Assembly (NCBI RefSeq): GCF_014651835.1
Contig: NZ_BMXQ01000001.1
Coordinates: 868,001-932,000, forward strand
DNA length: 64,000 nucleotides
Source: Pigmentiphaga litoralis
GTDB lineage: Bacteria; Pseudomonadota; Gammaproteobacteria; Burkholderiales; Burkholderiaceae_B
Reading direction: 5' to 3'
The notes under the pieces were generated by a model that worked only from the letters and a program-made list of their open reading frames with translations, was not told where the DNA came from and searched no databases. How positions within the stretch are numbered: the stretch's first letter is position 1; each line of letters starts with the position of its first letter. Below are positions 9,032 through 17,809 of this stretch, piece after piece. The translations under genes were made by a program, and so were the position numbers.

Positions 9032-10534
9032 TCAGGCCCCCACAGGCGCCGTCACTTTCACCGGCGACACCCGATCGTGAATGAACTGCACGATCACCGC
9101 GACGATCAGGTTGACGATCAACGCGAGCAGGCCCGTGTACATGGAGTACGGATCGCCCCCGATCACAAAGGTGTGAACGGGTTTGATGCCATCCTTGAAC
9201 ACCAGCCAGCTTCCGCCGAGCAGGCCGACGATCCAGCCGCACAGCAGCGCGGTGCTGCGGAAGCGGTTCATGAACAGACCCAGCACCACGGACGGGAAGG
9301 TCTGCAGGATCCACAAGCCACCCAGCAACTGCAGGTCCAGCGCGAACTGCGTGGGCAGGAACAGGATGAACACCAGCGCACCGACCTTGACGACCAGCGA
9401 CACCAGTTTGGCCACCTTGGCTTCGCCCGCGGGCGTGACCTGCGGGTTGACGTAGGCCTTCCAGAAGTTGCGCGTGAACAGGTTGGCGGCGCCGATCGAC
9501 ATGACGGCGGCGGGCACCAGGGCGCCGATGGCAATTGCGGCAAACGCAAAGCCCGCGAACCAGGGCGGGAACAGGGCGTTGAACAGCGCCGGCACCACGT
9601 CGTTGTTGGTCTGGACCTTCAGGTTCGCGGCATGCGCCATGTAGCCCAGCAACGCGATCAAGCCCAGCAGCAAGGTGTACGCCGGCAAAAACACGGCGTT
9701 CTTGCGGATGGTGTTCGCACTCTTGGCGGCAAAGATGCCCGTCAGGGTGTGCGGGTACATGAACGCGGCCAGGGCCGAACCAAGCGCCAAGGTGGCGTAG
9801 GGCAGGAACTGTTGCGGCTGCAAGAAGAGCCCGGTCGCACCACCCTTGGCGGCAAACGCATCGCTGGCCGACGTGAACACCGCGCCATAGCCGCCCAGCC
9901 TGGCAGGCACCAGCACGATCGCCACCAGCACCACGATGTAGATCATCAGGTCCTTGACGAACGCAATCAGGGCAGGGGCGCGCAGGCCGGCCGAGTAGGT
10001 GTACAGCGCCAGAATGATGAAGGCTGCCGCCAGCGGCAATTCACCGGTCAGGCCGAGCGCCTTGATCACGACTTCCATCCCGACCAGCTGCAGCGCGATG
10101 TAGGGCATGGTCGCCACGACACCCGTGACCGCAATCGCCAGTTCCAGGGGCCGCGATTTGAACTTGCCATACACGACGTCGGCAGCCGTCACGTGCCCGG
10201 CTTTTTGCGCCACGGTCCAGAGCCGCGGCATGATCAGAAAGACGATGGGATAGACAAGAATCGTATAGGGCAGGGCAAAGAAACCATAGGCGCCCACCGC
10301 ATACACCAGGGCCGGCACGGCGATGACGGTATAGGCCGTGTAGAAGTCGCCACCGACCAGGAACCAGGTGATCCAGGTGCCAAAGCGCCGACCACCCAGG
10401 CCCCATTCGTCAAGATGCTCGTGGGAGTTGGTGCCCCGTTGCCATCGCGATGCGCCAAAGCCCAGCACCGTGACCAGCACGAAGAAAAACAGGAAGACCC
10501 ACAGCGCAGTCCAGTTGATCTGGGCGTCCATCAT
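9032..10534 (-). CDS. Sodium:solute symporter, MctP-like monocarboxylate permease
   Basis: Inner-membrane SSS-family transporter of 500 residues with about 13 hydrophobic helices. The N-terminal region, with LGGRRFGTWITWFLVGGDFY and the following KAGHVTAADVVYGKF and VVATMPYIALQLVGMEVV, resembles the MctP group that imports lactate, pyruvate, acetate and related monocarboxylates with a cation. The ATG at 10534 overlaps the TGA of the upstream DUF3311 gene in an ATGA arrangement, which implies translational coupling; a second ATG follows immediately. Substrate is inferred from family resemblance only. Confidence 0.85.
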   Translation of the reverse strand: MMDAQINWTALWVFLFFFVLVTVLGFGASRWQRGTNSHEHLDEWGLGGRRFGTWITWFLVGGDFYTAYTVIAVPALVYAVGAYGFFALPYTILVYPIVFLIMPRLWTVAQKAGHVTAADVVYGKFKSRPLELAIAVTGVVATMPYIALQLVGMEVVIKALGLTGELPLAAAFIILALYTYSAGLRAPALIAFVKDLMIYIVVLVAIVLVPARLGGYGAVFTSASDAFAAKGGATGLFLQPQQFLPYATLALGSALAAFMYPHTLTGIFAAKSANTIRKNAVFLPAYTLLLGLIALLGYMAHAANLKVQTNNDVVPALFNALFPPWFAGFAFAAIAIGALVPAAVMSIGAANLFTRNFWKAYVNPQVTPAGEAKVAKLVSLVVKVGALVFILFLPTQFALDLQLLGGLWILQTFPSVVLGLFMNRFRSTALLCGWIVGLLGGSWLVFKDGIKPVHTFVIGGDPYSMYTGLLALIVNLIVAVIVQFIHDRVSPVKVTAPVGA

Positions 10535-10716
10535 TCACCTTCCTTCTGGATATGACGGCGATACAGCAGCCAGGTAATGAACGCCGTGACGGGCACCCAC
10601 GCCAGTTGATACCAGTAGAAGAAGGGGAAGCCGAACAGTGACGGCAGCTCGTGGTTGTAAAACGGTACCCAGAGCAGCCCGATGAAGGGAAGGAGAAGCA
10701 GTATCCACATGACCAT
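10531..10716 (-). CDS. DUF3311 small membrane protein, symporter partner
   Basis: A 61-residue protein with two hydrophobic helices (MWILLLLPFIGLLWVPF and YQLAWVPVTAFITWLLY) separated by a short polar loop, and a basic-acidic tail. This is the DUF3311 family, regularly encoded just before SSS symporters and thought to be an accessory subunit. It overlaps the symporter gene by four bases. A second in-frame ATG at 10710 is better spaced from the AAAGG ribosome site and would give 59 residues. Confidence 0.82.
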   Translation of the reverse strand: MVMWILLLLPFIGLLWVPFYNHELPSLFGFPFFYWYQLAWVPVTAFITWLLYRRHIQKEGE

Positions 10717-10798
10717 GACCTTTTAAAGGGAATAGGGAAGGCAGACTGACTATGAAATCCTGCACCCAAATCGCGTGCACCTCAAAAGGTTTATTTTG

Positions 10799-11785
10799 TT
10801 AAGAACATTGCCGCCGCGGCTGCCGCCGAGGCGATGTTGACAGAGCCGTAGCGGACGTGGCAGATGCCCCGAACGCTGCCCCAAGGTCTGACTCGGCCTT
10901 GATGAAATCGATGAAGGCACGCAGCGGCGCGGGCACCAGCCGGCGTCCAGGGTAGTACAGAAAGGGGCCGGAAAAGGGTTGCCACCATGGCTCAAGCACG
11001 GGCTCGAGCGCGCCGCTCGCAAAGTAAGGTCGCAACCAGTCTTCGAACAGGTAGATGATGCCGCTGCCCGCGATCGCGACATCGACCGCAAGGTCCACGG
11101 CCGCGCCGATCCGCACCGTCATGGGGCCTGTCGGTTCGACGCGTACCACCTTGCCGTCTTTCTCGAATTGCCAGGCCGGCATGGACCCGCTGGGAAAGCG
11201 GCCGAGCAGGCAGTCGTGCTGCATGAGGTCATGCGGATGCGCGGGCCGGCCGCGGCGCTCCAGATACGTGGTGGAGGCGGCCGTGGCCAGCCGTTGCACG
11301 CGCGGTCCGATGGGCACGGCGATCATGTCCTGAGCCAGGCTTTCGTCGTAGCGGATGCCGGCATCGCAGCCTTCCTGCAGCAGGTCGACAAAGCTGTCGT
11401 CAACGACGATATCGAGCTTGATCGCCGGGTAGGCCGCAAGAAAGCGCGGGACGATCGCGGGCAGCACGAGGCGCGCCGCACTGATCGGCACATTGAGCCG
11501 CAAGGTGCCGGCCGGACGGCCTTCCAGTTCCTTGACGGCGTCGACGGCGGCTTCCAGTTCCGACAGCGCGGGTCCCAACCGCACGATCAGCGCCGCGCCG
11601 CTTTCGGTCGGCGCGACGCTGCGTGTGGTCCGGTTCAGCAGGCGCACTCCCAGCCGGTCTTCGAGCCGGCGTACGGCCTCGCTCAGCGCCGACGCGCTGG
11701 TGTTGAGCGTGCGGGCCGCTTCCCGGAAGCCGCCCGCGCGGGCGACGGCCGCCAGGGCAGCCAGATCATTGAGGTCGATTTTCAT
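10799..11785 (-). CDS. LysR family transcriptional regulator
   Basis: A 328-residue LysR regulator. The N-terminal winged helix-turn-helix is clear at residues 1-62 (DLAALAAVARAGGFREAART and LEDRLGVRLLNRTTRSV), followed by the effector-binding domain of the CrgA/DhcR-like subgroup (GTLRLNVPISAARLVLPAIV). It is divergent from the PdxI-like reductase at 11906, separated by 120 bp, so it probably controls that gene and itself. The last 25 residues form a Ser/Thr/Arg-rich tail longer than usual for the family. Confidence 0.9.
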   Translation of the reverse strand: MKIDLNDLAALAAVARAGGFREAARTLNTSASALSEAVRRLEDRLGVRLLNRTTRSVAPTESGAALIVRLGPALSELEAAVDAVKELEGRPAGTLRLNVPISAARLVLPAIVPRFLAAYPAIKLDIVVDDSFVDLLQEGCDAGIRYDESLAQDMIAVPIGPRVQRLATAASTTYLERRGRPAHPHDLMQHDCLLGRFPSGSMPAWQFEKDGKVVRVEPTGPMTVRIGAAVDLAVDVAIAGSGIIYLFEDWLRPYFASGALEPVLEPWWQPFSGPFLYYPGRRLVPAPLRAFIDFIKAESDLGAAFGASATSATALSTSPRRQPRRQCS

Positions 11786-11905
11786 TGTCCGGAATATCGC
11801 ACAGCCCGTGCGGATTGTGTTGGATTATCAAACGGCACTGGCGCCGCTATCGTGAGGTCCTGCCTGGCTTTCAACCGATCCGGCTTCCTTCTGGTGGAGT
11901 GCATC

Positions 11906-12802
11906 ATGTCCTTTTCTTCTTCGTCTTCCGTGTCGAACGCGTCGCAGTTTTCCTTGGGCGGCCGTCAGGTCGGCCGTCTGGGTTATGGCGCCATGCAGCT
12001 CGCCGGCCCCGGCGTGTTCGGCCCGCCCCGCGACCGCGACGCCGCCCTTGCCGTGCTGCGTGAGGCGCTGAACCAGGGCGTCAACCACATCGACACCAGT
12101 GATTTCTACGGCCCGCATATCACCAACCAGCTGATCCGCGAGGCGCTGCGCCCGTATCCGCATGATCTGGTGATCGTGACCAAGATCGGCGCCCGGCGTG
12201 ACGAGACGGGCGCCTGGCTGCCGGCGTATTCGCCCGAAGCGCTGACAGCCGCCGTGCATGACAACCTGCGCAATCTTGGACGGGACACGATGGAAGTCGT
12301 GAACCTGCGCATCATGTTCGATGTGCATGGCCCGGCCGAAGGGTCGATCGAAGCGCCGTTGACCGCGCTGGCCGAACTGCAACGCCAGGGCTTGGTCAAG
12401 CACATTGGCCTGAGCAACATCACGCCGACGCAGCTGACCGAAGGCCGCACAATTTGCGATATCGCGTGCGTGCAGAACCACTACAACCTGGCGCATCGCA
12501 ATGACGACGCCATGATCGACACGCTGGCCGCCGGTGGCATTGCCTATGTGCCGTTCTTTCCGCTGGGTGGCTTCTCGCCTCTGCAGTCGGGCACCTTGAG
12601 CGCGGTGGCGGACCGTCTGGGCGCCTCGCCCTTGCAGGTGGCGCTGGCATGGCTGCTGCAGCGTTCGCCCAACATTTTGCTGATTCCGGGGACGTCGTCG
12701 GTCGCGCATCTGCACGAGAACATGGCGGCAGGAAAGCTGGTGTTGCCGGCAGATGCTGTCAACGAGCTGAACGGCATCGCCGCCACGGGCGGTCAGGTGT
12801 AA
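11906..12802 (+). CDS. pdxI: Aldo-keto reductase, pyridoxal reductase PdxI type
   Basis: NADPH-dependent aldo-keto reductase of 298 residues, starting at the ATG at 11906 behind a GGTGGAG ribosome site. The segments LGYGAMQLAGPGVFGPPRDR, VNHIDTSDFYGPHITNQLIR and RSPNILLIPGTSSVAHL match, as I recall it, E. coli PdxI (YdbC), which reduces pyridoxal to pyridoxine in vitamin B6 salvage. The usual catalytic histidine of the family is replaced by arginine in the strand VVNLR, a change I recall as shared by the PdxI group. The tyrosine (DFYGP) and lysine (VTKIG) of the tetrad are present. It is followed 85 bp later by a second, conventional aldo-keto reductase. Confidence 0.85.
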   Translation: MSFSSSSSVSNASQFSLGGRQVGRLGYGAMQLAGPGVFGPPRDRDAALAVLREALNQGVNHIDTSDFYGPHITNQLIREALRPYPHDLVIVTKIGARRDETGAWLPAYSPEALTAAVHDNLRNLGRDTMEVVNLRIMFDVHGPAEGSIEAPLTALAELQRQGLVKHIGLSNITPTQLTEGRTICDIACVQNHYNLAHRNDDAMIDTLAAGGIAYVPFFPLGGFSPLQSGTLSAVADRLGASPLQVALAWLLQRSPNILLIPGTSSVAHLHENMAAGKLVLPADAVNELNGIAATGGQV

Positions 12803-12887
12803 GCACGCATGGCCGCTCTTCCCAACACGCGGCGCGCTGAATTAACGTACGTGGCTTGTCCTTCCATGCCACTCGGAGCGCTCCACC

Positions 12888-13880
12888 ATGCAAACCACCC
12901 GACTCGGCGCGACCGGGCTGACCGTCTCGCGCCTGTGCCTGGGCACCATGACCTTCGGCCTGCAGACCGAAGCCGCTGTTGCCCATTCCATACTCGACAA
13001 GGCCGCCGGGGCGGGGGTCAACTTCATTGATACCGCCGACGTTTACCCCTTGGGCGGCGGCCTGCGCACCGTGGGCACGACCGAAGAGATCGTGGGCCAG
13101 TGGCTGGAAGGGCGCCGCGACCAGTTCATCGTCGCAACCAAGGCGGTCGGCAAGATGGGCAGCGCGCCCTGGCAACAAGGTGCGTCCCGCAAGCATTTGC
13201 TTGACGCCATCAACGATTCGCTGCGCCGCCTGAACACCGATTACGTCGATCTCTATCAACTGCATTCCGACGATGTCGACACGCCGCTGGACGAGACGCT
13301 GGAAGCGCTCGATATCATCGTCAAGCACGGCAAGGCTCGCTACATTGGCGTGTCGAATTTCCTGGCCTACCGGCTGGCGCTGGCGCTGGGCCGCTCGGAT
13401 GCGAAATGGCTGACGCGCTTTGTCTCGGTGCAGCCGCGCTACAGCCTGCTGTTCCGCGAAATCGAACGGGAACTGCTGCCGCTGTGCGCCGAGGAAAAGC
13501 TGGGGGTGCTGTCGTACAACCCGCTGGCAGGCGGATTGCTGACGGGCAAGCACCGCTTCGATACGGGGCCGACCGAAGGCAGCCGTTTTACCCTGGGCAC
13601 CGCGGCCGAGCGCTACCAGGAACGCTACTGGCATCAAAAGCAGTTCGGAACCGTGGCCAAGCTGAGTGACGCCGTGGCCGGCGCGGGCGTGTCGTTGACA
13701 ACCGCATCGATCGCCTGGGTGCTGGCCAACCCGACCATCAGTTCGGCGATCATCGGCGCGAGCCGGCCCGAGCAGCTGGACGCGACGCTGGCTGCTGCCG
13801 ACATGACGCTGGACCCGGCGCTGAAGGCGCAGCTCGATGACATCACCCATGAATACCGGTACGGCGACGCCGCGCGCTGA
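12888..13880 (+). CDS. Aldo/keto reductase
   Basis: A 330-residue oxidoreductase with a TIM-barrel aldo-keto reductase pattern: FIDTADVYPLGG with the catalytic tyrosine, IVATKAVGKMG with the lysine, and DYVDLYQLHSDD with the histidine, so the tetrad is complete. C-terminal GASRPEQLDATL is the NADP-binding end. It belongs to the YajO/Tas-like group acting on aldehydes or ketones; the exact substrate is not evident. It runs co-directionally with the PdxI-like gene and its end overlaps the next gene. Confidence 0.9.
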   Translation: MQTTRLGATGLTVSRLCLGTMTFGLQTEAAVAHSILDKAAGAGVNFIDTADVYPLGGGLRTVGTTEEIVGQWLEGRRDQFIVATKAVGKMGSAPWQQGASRKHLLDAINDSLRRLNTDYVDLYQLHSDDVDTPLDETLEALDIIVKHGKARYIGVSNFLAYRLALALGRSDAKWLTRFVSVQPRYSLLFREIERELLPLCAEEKLGVLSYNPLAGGLLTGKHRFDTGPTEGSRFTLGTAAERYQERYWHQKQFGTVAKLSDAVAGAGVSLTTASIAWVLANPTISSAIIGASRPEQLDATLAAADMTLDPALKAQLDDITHEYRYGDAAR

Positions 13881-14442
13881 TGCGGTCTCGGTAGCAGGCG
13901 AGCCGGGCGTGCGGCGGCCCGACATCCTGCAGGGTGGCCTGCAGGGTGGCCATCACGACGACCCACGCTCGGCCGAGCGCCGTGCGCGCCGCGCCATTGC
14001 GCTGTTCGAAGCAGCCAAGGGTGCTGCGGCGTTTGCTGGCGGCGTGGGACTGCTCAGCCTGGTGCATTACGACGTGCGCCACCTTGCGAACGAATTGGTG
14101 GGCCACTTCGGCTGGAATCCGACATCGGGATATCCAGCCATCTTCCTGCACTATGCCGATGTGCTCGAAGACGCCAACCTGCGGACGATCATGGCGATCG
14201 TTGCGGCGTACATCCTGATCCGCTTTGTCGAAGCCTTCGGACTGTGGCGGGATCGGGCCTGGGCGGAATGGCTGGGCGCGGTATCGGGCGGCATCTACGT
14301 GCCGTTCGAACTCAAGCATTTCATTGCGCACCCGACGGTGATCAATTTCGTGATCCTGGCGATCAACGTCGTGGTGGTGGTGTTCCTTGCGTGGCAGTTG
14401 TGGCGGCGTCGCGGTCGGCAGGACATGCCTGCGGCTGCCTAG
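13837..14442 (+). CDS. DUF2127 family membrane protein
   Basis: A predicted membrane protein of up to 201 residues. The core from about residue 50 (ARRAIALFEAAKGAAAFAGG) through four hydrophobic helices to VVVVFLAWQLWRRR matches DUF2127. The first 45 residues are polar and contain a duplicated LQGG unit coded by two tandem 12-bp repeats at 13927-13950. The start is uncertain: ATG codons at 13837 and 13852 both overlap the reductase gene, while a GTG at 13909 would shorten the protein. Function unknown. Confidence 0.7.
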   Translation: MTSPMNTGTATPRADAVSVAGEPGVRRPDILQGGLQGGHHDDPRSAERRARRAIALFEAAKGAAAFAGGVGLLSLVHYDVRHLANELVGHFGWNPTSGYPAIFLHYADVLEDANLRTIMAIVAAYILIRFVEAFGLWRDRAWAEWLGAVSGGIYVPFELKHFIAHPTVINFVILAINVVVVVFLAWQLWRRRGRQDMPAAA

Positions 14443-14499
14443 CTTGTCGTTGACATGCACCGGCTGCGCCGGTCCTTTGTGTGTTCTGGAGTCGAGACG

Positions 14500-14685
14500 A
14501 TGCGTATCGTGATGGTGGTGGCCGGTGTCGTGCTGATGGCGCTGGGGTTGATCTGGTTCCTGCAGGGCATCAACGTGCTGCCCGGCAGTTTCATGACCGG
14601 GCAGATGCAGTGGGCGATCTATGGCGTCATCGCGTTCGTAATCGGTCTCTTTCTGTTCGTGCGAGGCCGGCGCCGCATTTCATAA
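14500..14685 (+). CDS. Small two-helix membrane protein
   Basis: A 61-residue protein made almost entirely of two hydrophobic helices (MRIVMVVAGVVLMALGLIWF and WAIYGVIAFVIGLFLFV) joined by a short loop GINVLPGSFMTGQMQ, ending in RGRRRIS. The loop resembles a widespread small protein family in which LPGSFMTG follows the first helix. It lies 57 bp after the DUF2127 gene. Function unknown; perhaps a membrane-associated accessory protein. Confidence 0.7.
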   Translation: MRIVMVVAGVVLMALGLIWFLQGINVLPGSFMTGQMQWAIYGVIAFVIGLFLFVRGRRRIS

Positions 14686-14947
14686 CGATGCATCTGGCGG
14701 CGATGCATCTGACCGTGCCGGACCTCACCGCATGGCCCGGCTGCGCGCATGGAAGAGTGCGCTCTCGCACCCGATGAGCGGGAAACGCCCGCGCTGTCCG
14801 GGCCAAGCTGTCCGGCCGCCATCGGCATCGGGGTAGGAGCCCGCGGGGTCGGCACCCGCACCGTGCATTGGCACCTGCCCCGACGCCGTCGGGCACACCG
14901 CATGCGTACACGCTCACGTTTTCGTGTCCGCGTGCCGCAGCGTTGCC

Positions 14948-15640
14948 ATGCCCGATTTTCAGCTTACCGACATACACCGAATCCTGTTCGGTAATGCGCC
15001 CCCGACCTTTTTGATTGAAGCGGCGATCCGCACGTCACTGACTTATGTGCTGCTGGTGGTCGTCATGCGTCTGCTGGGGCGTCGGGTGGCCGCGCAATTC
15101 ACCTTGTTCGAAATCTCCATCGTGGTGACCCTGGCAGCCGCCATTGGCGTGCCCCTGCAGTCGGGCGATCGGGGCCTGCTGCCGCCGCTGATCATTGCGG
15201 TGGTGGTCATCGTGCTGCAGCGGCTGGTCATGCGGATCGGGATGCGCCACCGGCGTATCGAAACCGCCATCTCCACCGACGTCGCGCCGCTGATACGCCA
15301 AGGCGAACTGCTGATCGACGGCATGGCCAGGACGGTTGTCGGTCGCAACAAGCTGTTCGAGTTGTTGCGGCTGCAGGGCTTTCAGCATCTGGGCCAGATC
15401 AGCCGCGCGTTCCTGGAACCATCGGGCAGCCTGTCCGTCGTGCCCGCGGAAGCCTGCCGTCCGGGGCTGTCGGTCCTGCCCGAATTTGACGACACGCTGC
15501 AGCAGGAAGCCCGCGTCGACGTGCACTGGGCTTGCGGCTGTTGCGGACGGCTTGTCGAGTCGGACCCTGCGCCGGTGTCCGATTGCGCCAGCTGCCATCA
15601 GCACACCTGGACGCCCGCCGTCCTTGAACTGAAAGCATAG
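14948..15640 (+). CDS. DUF421 (YetF-like) membrane protein with Cys-pair tail, copy 1
   Basis: A 230-residue protein with three N-terminal hydrophobic helices (AIRTSLTYVLLVVVMRLLGR onward) and a cytosolic DUF421 domain, as in YetF-like proteins. The start is the ATG at 14948; the 260 bp before it hold nothing recognisable. After the DUF421 domain is a tail carrying two CxxC pairs (WACGCCGR and CASCHQHTW) that looks like a small zinc-ribbon. It lies 8 bp before a second DUF421 gene with the same architecture. The biochemical role of DUF421 proteins is not established. Confidence 0.85.
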   Translation: MPDFQLTDIHRILFGNAPPTFLIEAAIRTSLTYVLLVVVMRLLGRRVAAQFTLFEISIVVTLAAAIGVPLQSGDRGLLPPLIIAVVVIVLQRLVMRIGMRHRRIETAISTDVAPLIRQGELLIDGMARTVVGRNKLFELLRLQGFQHLGQISRAFLEPSGSLSVVPAEACRPGLSVLPEFDDTLQQEARVDVHWACGCCGRLVESDPAPVSDCASCHQHTWTPAVLELKA

Positions 15641-15648
15641 GAAGCCCG

Positions 15649-16419
15649 ATGCTGAACTGGCAGCAGATGTTGATCGGGGATGCCCCCTGGCCCTTCCTGA
15701 TCGAAGTGTTGTGGCGCGCAGGGGTCATGTATGTCCTGTTGCTGGTGTTCATGCGGCTGATGGGCAAACGGTTTGCGGCGCAGCTGACCACCAACGAACT
15801 GGCAGTCGTCCTGATGTTGGGCGCGGCCATCGGCGTGCCGATCCAGGTGGTGACGCAGGGCATTCTGCCTGCCGTGATCGTGCTGGCCATCACGACGGGA
15901 CTGCAACGTGGGCTGGCGTGGCTTTCGTTCAAGAACCGCAAGCTCGAGGCCCTGGCGCAAGGCGATGTGTCGATGCTCGTCCAGGACGGCCGCTATCTGC
16001 TCGACAAGCTGAACGACCTGCGCCTGTCGCGCGAGATGCTGGCGTCGGAGCTTCGCGCCTTGAACGTGCAACACCTGGGCGAACTGCGGCGGGTCTATGT
16101 CGAAGCGTCGGGCGGTCTGTCTTTGGTCAAGTTTCGCGAACCGCGCCCGGGGCTATCGCTGTCGCCTGACACCGGCGGCGCCAACGATGACCACCTGCAG
16201 CTGCCGGATCTGCGCGCCTGTTGGCGTTGCGGGCATGTCGAGGCGCCCACCGAAAAAGGCCTGGGCGCCTGTGTGTTCTGTGGCTGCGATCAGTGGCGCG
16301 CGGCGGTCCGCAAAGCGGTCGCGCCCACGCGCCAGACGTCGACGGATGACGACGCACACGATGACACGAATGCCGACACTCAATCCGACACCAAAGCCGA
16401 CCGGCGCAAGCTGGCCTGA
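15649..16419 (+). CDS. DUF421 membrane protein with Cys-pair and acidic tail, copy 2
   Basis: A 256-residue paralogue of the gene just upstream: three helices (VLWRAGVMYVLLLVFMRLMG onward), a DUF421 domain containing SREMLASELRALNVQHLGEL, then two CxxC pairs (CWRCGHV and CVFCGCDQW). It adds a low-complexity acidic tail rich in Asp, Thr and Ala (residues about 226-256). The two genes are eight bases apart and surely co-transcribed; they likely form a hetero-oligomer. Function not established. Confidence 0.84.
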   Translation: MLNWQQMLIGDAPWPFLIEVLWRAGVMYVLLLVFMRLMGKRFAAQLTTNELAVVLMLGAAIGVPIQVVTQGILPAVIVLAITTGLQRGLAWLSFKNRKLEALAQGDVSMLVQDGRYLLDKLNDLRLSREMLASELRALNVQHLGELRRVYVEASGGLSLVKFREPRPGLSLSPDTGGANDDHLQLPDLRACWRCGHVEAPTEKGLGACVFCGCDQWRAAVRKAVAPTRQTSTDDDAHDDTNADTQSDTKADRRKLA

Positions 16420-16434
16420 CCCTGCCACAAACCG

Positions 16435-16463
16435 TTGTGCAAAGCCCGGACGCTTCCTATAGA
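16435..16463 (+). promoter_or_regulatory. Possible pyrB promoter
   Basis: TTGTGC (16435-16440) and TATAGA (16458-16463) are separated by 17 bases, about 35 bp before the aspartate carbamoyltransferase start. Agreement with consensus is only moderate (3/6 and 4/6), so this is a suggestion. Confidence 0.35.
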
Positions 16464-16497
16464 ATCTGCGCACTGCGTATATTCTTCCGGGTGCCCC

Positions 16498-17790
16498 ATG
16501 GATCTCCAACAGCAGACTTTCCTGCGTGACGCGATGCGTCGCCTCAATATGACGCGCGATGCGTTTGCTACCCGGATTGGCGTCAGCCGCCGGGCGCTCG
16601 ACACCTGGCTGCTGCCGGAAGACTCGCAGGAAAGCCGGCAGATGCCGGAGATCGTGCAGCGCTTCACGGCCGAAATCCTGAGCACTGCCGAGCTGTCGGC
16701 CGACTCTACGCCTAGCGTACATACCGGTGCATTGCGTGACCGCATGCTGTTCGAAGGGCGGCCGCAGCTGCTGTCTGTGGACCAGTTCACCCGCGAATCG
16801 GTTGAAGGGCTGTTCCGGGTCGCCGACGTGGTGCAGCCGATCGCGCGTCGCCAGAAGGTCTCGCGGGTGCTCGAAGGCGCGGTGCTCGGCAACCTGTTCT
16901 TTGAAGCCAGCACGCGCACCCGGGTCAGCTTCGGCGCCGCGTTCTGCCGTCTGGGCGGATCGGTGTGCGACACCACCGGCTTCACCTTTTCGTCCATGGC
17001 CAAGGGCGAGTCGATCTACGACACCAGCCGGGTGATGGCAGGCTATGTCGACGCGATGGTGGTGCGGCATCCCGAGCAGGGTTCGGTCGCGGAGTTCGCG
17101 CGCGCCACCAACATTCCGGTGATCAACGGCGGCGATGGCCCTGGCGAACATCCAAGCCAGGCGCTGCTGGACCTGTACACCATCCAGAAGGAATTCGCGC
17201 GGCTGGGAAAGATCGTGGACGGGGCGCATATCGCACTGGTCGGCGACCTGAAATACGGCCGTACGGTGCATTCGCTGGTCAAGCTGCTGGCCCTGTACCG
17301 CGGCCTGAAACTGACGCTGATCGCGCCGACCGCGCTGGAGATGCCCAGCTATATCATCGAGCAGATTTCGCGCAACGGTCATGTGATCGAGCAGACCGAA
17401 TCGCTGACCGAAGGCTTGAAGGGCGCAGACGTGGTTTACGCGACACGCATTCAGAAAGAGCGCTTCGTGAACGAGTCGTTCGAAGGCTACAAGCCCGATT
17501 TCCAGATCAACCAGGCCTTGGTCGAAACGGTGTGCGGACCCGATACCCTGGTCATGCACCCCTTGCCGCGCGACAGCCGTGAAGGCGCCAACGACCTGAG
17601 CACCGACCTGAACCAGGACTCTCGCCTGGCGATTTTCCGTCAGACCGACAATGGCATTCCGGTGCGCATGGCGATCTTTGCCGTGCTGCTCGGTGTCGAA
17701 AATCAACTGCAGCACTCGATGCGCGACGCCAGCTGGCGTCCGCCCGCGTACGTGGGTGTCGACGACGCCCCGTTCCACGGCATCGACTGA
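16498..17790 (+). CDS. pyrB: Aspartate carbamoyltransferase with N-terminal helix-turn-helix-like extension
   Basis: Catalyses carbamoyl phosphate plus aspartate to carbamoyl aspartate, step two of pyrimidine synthesis. The catalytic part from about residue 75 has all signatures: FFEASTRTRVSF for carbamoyl phosphate, GPGEHPSQALLDL, LVGDLKYGRTVHSL and MHPLPR. At 430 residues it is roughly 110 longer than a typical class; the excess is mostly an N-terminal segment MTRDAFATRIGVSRRALDTW that looks like a Cro/XRE-type helix-turn-helix. No pyrI or pyrC is adjacent. The ATG at 16498 is the start that keeps this segment; a shorter start would need to fall inside it. Confidence 0.92.
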   Translation: MDLQQQTFLRDAMRRLNMTRDAFATRIGVSRRALDTWLLPEDSQESRQMPEIVQRFTAEILSTAELSADSTPSVHTGALRDRMLFEGRPQLLSVDQFTRESVEGLFRVADVVQPIARRQKVSRVLEGAVLGNLFFEASTRTRVSFGAAFCRLGGSVCDTTGFTFSSMAKGESIYDTSRVMAGYVDAMVVRHPEQGSVAEFARATNIPVINGGDGPGEHPSQALLDLYTIQKEFARLGKIVDGAHIALVGDLKYGRTVHSLVKLLALYRGLKLTLIAPTALEMPSYIIEQISRNGHVIEQTESLTEGLKGADVVYATRIQKERFVNESFEGYKPDFQINQALVETVCGPDTLVMHPLPRDSREGANDLSTDLNQDSRLAIFRQTDNGIPVRMAIFAVLLGVENQLQHSMRDASWRPPAYVGVDDAPFHGID

Positions 17791-17809
17791 CCCGGGCGAG
17801 GCGCGCGCC

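Noticed and set aside
8831-10555. Long plus-strand open frame of 574 codons opposite the symporter gene
   Set aside because: It is antisense to a clear membrane transporter and encodes only Arg/Gln/His-rich low-complexity text, as expected of a high-GC shadow.
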